Below, in pieces: positions 28,001 to 34,000 of a stretch of 64,000 nt of DNA. The notes under the pieces were generated by a model, which was not told where the DNA came from, did not search any database, and saw only the letters and a list, made by a program, of their open reading frames with translations. Each line of letters opens with the position of its first letter. Positions within the stretch are counted from its first letter, which is position 1. The stretch spans positions 24,974,583 to 25,038,582 of the forward strand of contig CM037874.1 of NCBI GenBank assembly GCA_021292105.1, written 5' to 3'. This DNA is from Anadara kagoshimensis (taxonomy: Eukaryota; Mollusca; Bivalvia; Arcoida; Arcidae). The position numbers and the translations under genes are program-made.

Positions 28001-31000
28001 TTTTTCCCCTTTACTTTCACTAGTTGCATTTGCCATGACACTGTCAAACTTTAACCATTTAAGAACGGATTATATTTTGACATTACACATGGACCTTTGT
28101 AATGGTTTGGTAACCACTTAGACCTCTCTCAATCTACATATATCGGGGGAATATGTGTTTAAGATGTGGTTTATGTATGTTTCATCTTCATTTCGTCTAT
28201 AATGCATGATTAAGATGTTGAAGATTTTCACTAGATAATTAATTGTTTTGTTTGTCATTGAAAAAGAAGTATAAATTTCTATACAAATTCATTAAAACAT
28301 GAAAATCGCACAGCTGGCAAGATATTTGACCTCTCAATTCCCAGTACACCTATTTGCTCCTTAATTTCCAATACCCAGTACACGTTTTTGCAATTCCCAG
28401 TACACCGCATGTTATCTTTCAACGTCTCCTGCTCCTTTATTTCGCAATACATTGAGCTGAAATTTGGTCGACATGTAGTTCTTAACATCCTAGAGGAATT
28501 GTACGCTTCAGAATTTTTAATTAAGAAGTGAAAATTGAAATATTGAACAGAGACTCCCGGCGACGCCAAAATCACAGGTGAGCACTTGCGCTTTATCAAT
28601 TTGTTTCAAAGTTTAAACAGTGTATCAGATGCAGTTAACTATTTAAATAGAATCATTTATGTGTCCGATTGATGCCCCAATACACCATCACATGTTAAAA
28701 TGAACAGATAATTAAAAAATCGGCTTTCGACTCACGCTGGTGTTGTTTACACTGGTTGTTTTGCTCACTTTATGCTTTAATATCCCGTGTACGCTGTACC
28801 ACAGTGGGTAAGAAACATCGTACGAGACCAGAAGTTCTGTCGGCACACAAATCCAACATCAAAGACATTTTTTCAGGAAGTGACGTTATCAATGAATTTC
28901 ATTGGATGAGAAACTTGTGGAATCCCTTCTGATTCAGTGCATGTCAACTATGGGAATTCCCGATCCTCTGATACTTTCATTTGTCTAAAAACGGGAAGAT
29001 GGACATAACGATGTATTTATTGTTTTTCCTAAGATTAAAATTGTTTGAAACGTGAGTTAAAACAATGTAATTGTAAACTATTGTGTTCTGTGAGTGATAA
29101 CATCGATTTTTAAACAAAAGCAATATTGATCACGGCGAACCCCATTCATACATGTCCTGGTTCTTAATCGTGCAAAATGTGGAATTTCTTGACTAAAAAA
29201 TATTCTTGACCATTATTAATTATAAAAATTTTGACCGTAGACAGTGACAGAAGACGAAGTGGGGTAACGGTGAACCTCAAACGGTGGGAACTACTGACAA
29301 AAATCACGCGATTTGCTTACAAAAAATGGCGTCCTTCGATGTGTATTACACATTGGATCATGATTATTGGTCAACAAACACTTCAAAAAACGACTTTTTT
29401 GTGAAATAAACAACACAAAAGGTAATTTCAACATGAACTTTATTTGAAAATTGATACTATAGATGATATCCTTGTGCGTATCATCGTTGATAGTGTCTTG
29501 CATTACCGGGAGGGCAGAGAGACATATTATCGGCTCCTTAATATCGGACAACTCTAAATATTCGGACACCCCCATTTTTCCAAGTGTATAATTTTCATAT
29601 TTCCTCTAAATTCCCGGACACTTGAAAATGAAATTATTAAAATTCGTCCGAATACATAGAAGGATTACGGTAAACCCATCACAATATATTTCCAAAATTA
29701 AAGTACATTTCCAACACCTCATGTGCATTTCCAAAAACTTGTTTTCACATAAAGATTAATCAACATTTAACATACTACAGGCACTGTAGACCAAAGATGG
29801 AGGATAAATGACATTGACCTTTGGTCTAAGTAATATCATTTAATGTCTTAAAGAAAGTGATTTTGTCAGACAAAACTTGGAATCTCTCAATGATTTGAAC
29901 TATAACTCTAGTTTGCAAAGGTACTGGTAACTGGTTAACAGTCTTATTGTTAGCCCTGTGATGGCAAAATTTAATGTTTACATGTTATCTGTTGGCCCTG
30001 TTCAGCATAAGGTTTAACCGTTCAAGAATAACCTTTAGGAGTGTACCTACCTTGTCTAGCTGTCTGTAACTGTTGTCTGAGCGTGAAACTGTGTAACATT
30101 ACAGCATCCTATAGCCAAAATAGAAAAATTACCAGGTATAAATAGAGAAAAATATCAAGTTTCTGGTTAAAAACATGAGGTTATCAAGTCTAGCTTAAAT
30201 TTGCTTAAAAAACAACACATTTTTGTGGTGGGTGGGATATGGCAAAAACTATATTACATTTTATATAACTTTCTATTTTATTATTGATAAAACAACATAT
30301 AACAATAACTTGAATAAGGGTATCTGAATTACAAAATGATAATAACCTATCTTGTATTTGAAACATTCCATCAGCTCCTGTTATGCAATCGTTTAGACAA
30401 TTTATCTATAATCGTTAAAATTTTTAATTATTATATAGCAACAATTCAATAAAAATTTAATTTAGAATGTTACCCATTCATCTTGTAATGATTTTAAAAT
30501 AGCTGGTATACTTGTTGCTGATGGTGGACGAGGCTTGACGAGTGGTGATGCTGAAATATAAAAACAAGAAAATAATATAACAAAAGAAAGTGAAACATTA
30601 AAACTGTTTCTCAAAACTTATTTAGTTCATACATTATTATAATATTATGGCAATAGCATTAGTTTTCTATGTTTCCATTCTTGTTGGCTAAAGTGAAAAG
30701 TTTTATAGTCACCACAATATTGTGGATAACATGTCGTTGTATCCAAAATTATCCTGGATATGATAGACACTGCATAGTTCAATGTTCCTATCATTCATAA
30801 TTTTGATTACACAAGTGGTGGGTGTGGCTAGATACACAGGTATCTTCCGGAACACCAAGTCTCACTTCCCTGTTAAAAGTTCACACGTTTTACTTCATTT
30901 CACCATTTTATCATTTGAACATACAGTATTGTATATATTTTGTGTTTGATGATTACAATAAAACTTATGTGTATGAGTCATTAATTATAACTGTACCTTT

Positions 31001-34000
31001 AATATCAAGTAACATCTCCAATGTCATCTTCTCTCCGTTCATGGGATCTGTACCATTTTCTTTAATGTACTTCTCTATCAACCTTTTTTCATACACATGG
31101 CCAGATACAGGGGAGATAACTGGCTGTTCAGGAACCTCATTACTAACTGAAAAAAAAAGAAATGGACCACTGCGGTAGCTCAGTTGGTAGAGTGCTCGCT
31201 CCTTAAGTGGGAGGTCATGGGTTCAAACCCCGGCCGGGTCTGACCCAAGACTTGAAAGTGGGTAGTGACTTCTTTCGCCAAGCACTCGGCATTACGAAAT
31301 GAAAGTCATGGTTCTTTCGGATGGGAACTTAAAATAAACGAGGTCCCGTGTCACAGGGGGCTTGGCACGCTAAAGAACCCTGCTGTATAATGCCATAAGC
31401 GCAACACACAGACAGAATTTCTTCACTTTCGCCTATAGCTGGCGACGTCTCGATATAAGTGAAAAATTATTGACTGGGACGTTAAACACCATTACTCATT
31501 CACTCACTCACTAACTGAAAATTAAACAGAAAGCATTTTAGCTCTTCTTTATAACAATGATCTGTTATAATGAAAGTGTACATTGTAGAACCTAAAATCT
31601 CATGAACTGATTTTGCAAAAACTAATTTTCATTTGAAATGAGCAGTAAAAACAGATTTTGATTCAAATAAAAGAGAGGGCTTCAACTTATAAATGTCGCA
31701 ACTCAATGTATACCTGGTCACCTGTAATTAACTTTAATCAAGTCTTCCAGGTAACATCTTGCGTGTGTCTTGTTTGTTTAATGGTTGAAGTCATTCCCGA
31801 TTCCTTATTCATTGATATACGGTGATCGTCTATAATTACCGGTACCTATAAAAGCGCCACCATTACAAACACTAATTATATATTCCTATGTCAGAGGTCT
31901 GTCGGTTTTGAGTAAAAAGTACCAGGATTCGAAAATCGCTTATCGGGATATTAATAAAACTTATTAAAATTTAATTTGCAATTTAAACGACATGTTTAGA
32001 GATTTCAAACATAACAAAATATTGCAGGGTTCACGCTGCCGTTTGCTTTTTTCGCAAAATGAGAAAAATAAATAAATTTGGCGATAAAAACTAAACATCG
32101 GTGAAAGTGATGGTGAAAAAAAAAAGTTTACATTAACAGGTTCACTGCGCATCGCGGACATCAGCAGAGTCGTTAAAGCAACAGGTTTCCATCTCTGTCT
32201 ATGTGTATATCAAACGATCAATCTAGTGAGTTCCGAATGAGTGTTTATATGGGTCATCAAAGCCATGCTCATGATGTGGAATTAACAAAAGTCCATGTGT
32301 GAAGGTGTTAATTACAGGTGGATTAATCCTTTGACAAGATTAATTAACGTTGTCAGCGAGTGATTACCAAGCGGCAACCGGCGTCTGTATAGTGTCCCAA
32401 GAGCATTTACGGATACACACAGGTAATCTAGAACGATTAATTATCGGCGATAGATCTTTGGACACTAGTAAAAACAGATGAGCACTTTTCGATAATTACG
32501 AAGCTTGTGCCTCATCTTTGATCAACCGATCGATAGACTTATAAATCGACATGCGAAGTCAAAGAAATCAGATTATTGGCAATATCGCCACTGTGCCATT
32601 ATGGTTAAATGTAAACAAACTGACGACTTGGAGAATTTGGCTAAAGCTCCAAAGTTGTCATCCAATAAAAGAAATAAAACAAGAATACTGTTGTTGTTTT
32701 TCATGTTATCAGACATGCCTTGTATTAGACAATTTTATTCCTTTTAAATTTTCGCTAGAAATTACAATTAGATCAGAAATATCTTTGGCCCATAAAAATT
32801 ATCGGATTGATTATTTACACTTAAGGCCGTATAGTCCAGGTAGTAGGCTGGCGTTATTTACACTTACGCATGCGCAATACGATAACTAGTATCGGCTGTA
32901 TAAGGGCAAGGTTGTGTTCAATGAAGTATGTCGGCAATACTGTCGCACGATCTAAAGTTGTGATCACTGAAGTATATCGGCCTAATTCATGAGATTTTGT
33001 AAAGTAAACTGTCAAACTATAATGTCACTATTTAAGGTAAATTGATCAAGTTTTATTGGAACACGTGTCGCGACCGGTAATCAGAATTATTCAGTTTATA
33101 CTTGTATAATATTAAAATCAATGTAAGCAGTTTATTCTTATTTTCCTCTAATAATTGATTTTATTTTTTATTTTATTATCATTATTATCATAATTGATGA
33201 GAACATAATAATTAATCTTTAAAAAGTTTTAAATTAAAATCAATATAGATGTACTTTACATGTTTATAGGGGATTTGTCAACAGGAATTAAAGAGCAATT
33301 ACTTGATGAGTCATGTTCGAACAACTAATTAATAAGAATTTTCACTTTGATTATTAATCTCCATACTCCAGTAAGGATGTGAACACGTTAATCTCTTAAT
33401 CTAATTAAGACCCGTGAACATAGGATACTGAGTAATTAATTCACTGTCATGTCAAAGTAATTAGGTACATATCTGTGAACATGGGATGCTGCACGGAAGC
33501 GTTAATCACTTAAACCAATTAAGACCCGTGAACATAGGATACTGAGTAATTAATGCACCGCTCATGTCAAAGTAATTTGGTATAGATCTGTGAACATGGG
33601 ATGCTGCACGGAAGCGTTAATCACTTAATCTAATTAAGACCCATGAACATAGGATACTGAGTAATTAATGCACCGCTCGTGTCAAAGTAATTAGGTATAG
33701 AACATGAGACGCTGCACCGAACCGTTAATCACTTAATCCCATTAAGACGGTGAACACGGGATACCGTTAATCTCTTAATCCAATTAAGACCCGTGAATAC
33801 AGGATTCTGAGTAATTGACCCATCAAGTATAGGTAAGTAGGTATCTGTGAACATGGGACGCTGCTACTTAATTAGGTGTCAATAATTCCTGGACTAAATA
33901 AGGGCTAAGTTATAGCAATAGACACAGTTTGATACTGAACCTGAACCAAATCACATATTTATGAGAATGGCTTCTTTGTTTTTCAAAGGTGAAGATTGTG

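Larger units (their letters stand above)
24169..29670. mobile_element. 5.5-kb composite TIR element in PRPF19 intron 4
   Basis: Ends CCGTAATCCTTCTATATATT and (inverse) CCGTAATCCTTCTATGTATT are each followed by CGGAC. TA flanks both sides (24167-24168, 29671-29672). Further GGACACCCC and TTTCCTCTAA motifs lie inside each end. A second, nearly identical inverted pair is nested inside (24588-25003 and 28390-28812). The centre holds two broken mariner transposase segments and a SINE. TA target duplication suggests the Tc1/mariner/pogo group. No intact transposase remains. Confidence 0.75.

Noticed and set aside
31167..31240. Functional tRNA gene
   Set aside because: Box A and box B are present but the sequence is the head of a full-length SINE with target duplications. 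The same holds for 8960-9031, 10434-10510, 26299-26380, 43814-43880 and 44552-44610.
32143..32161. Alternative PRPF19 start at an ATG in intron 1 (MSAMRSEP)
   Set aside because: No suitable donor gives the conserved ISNEVPE junction. The ATG at 36066-36068 gives MALCCA with the exact phase and a GTGAGT donor.
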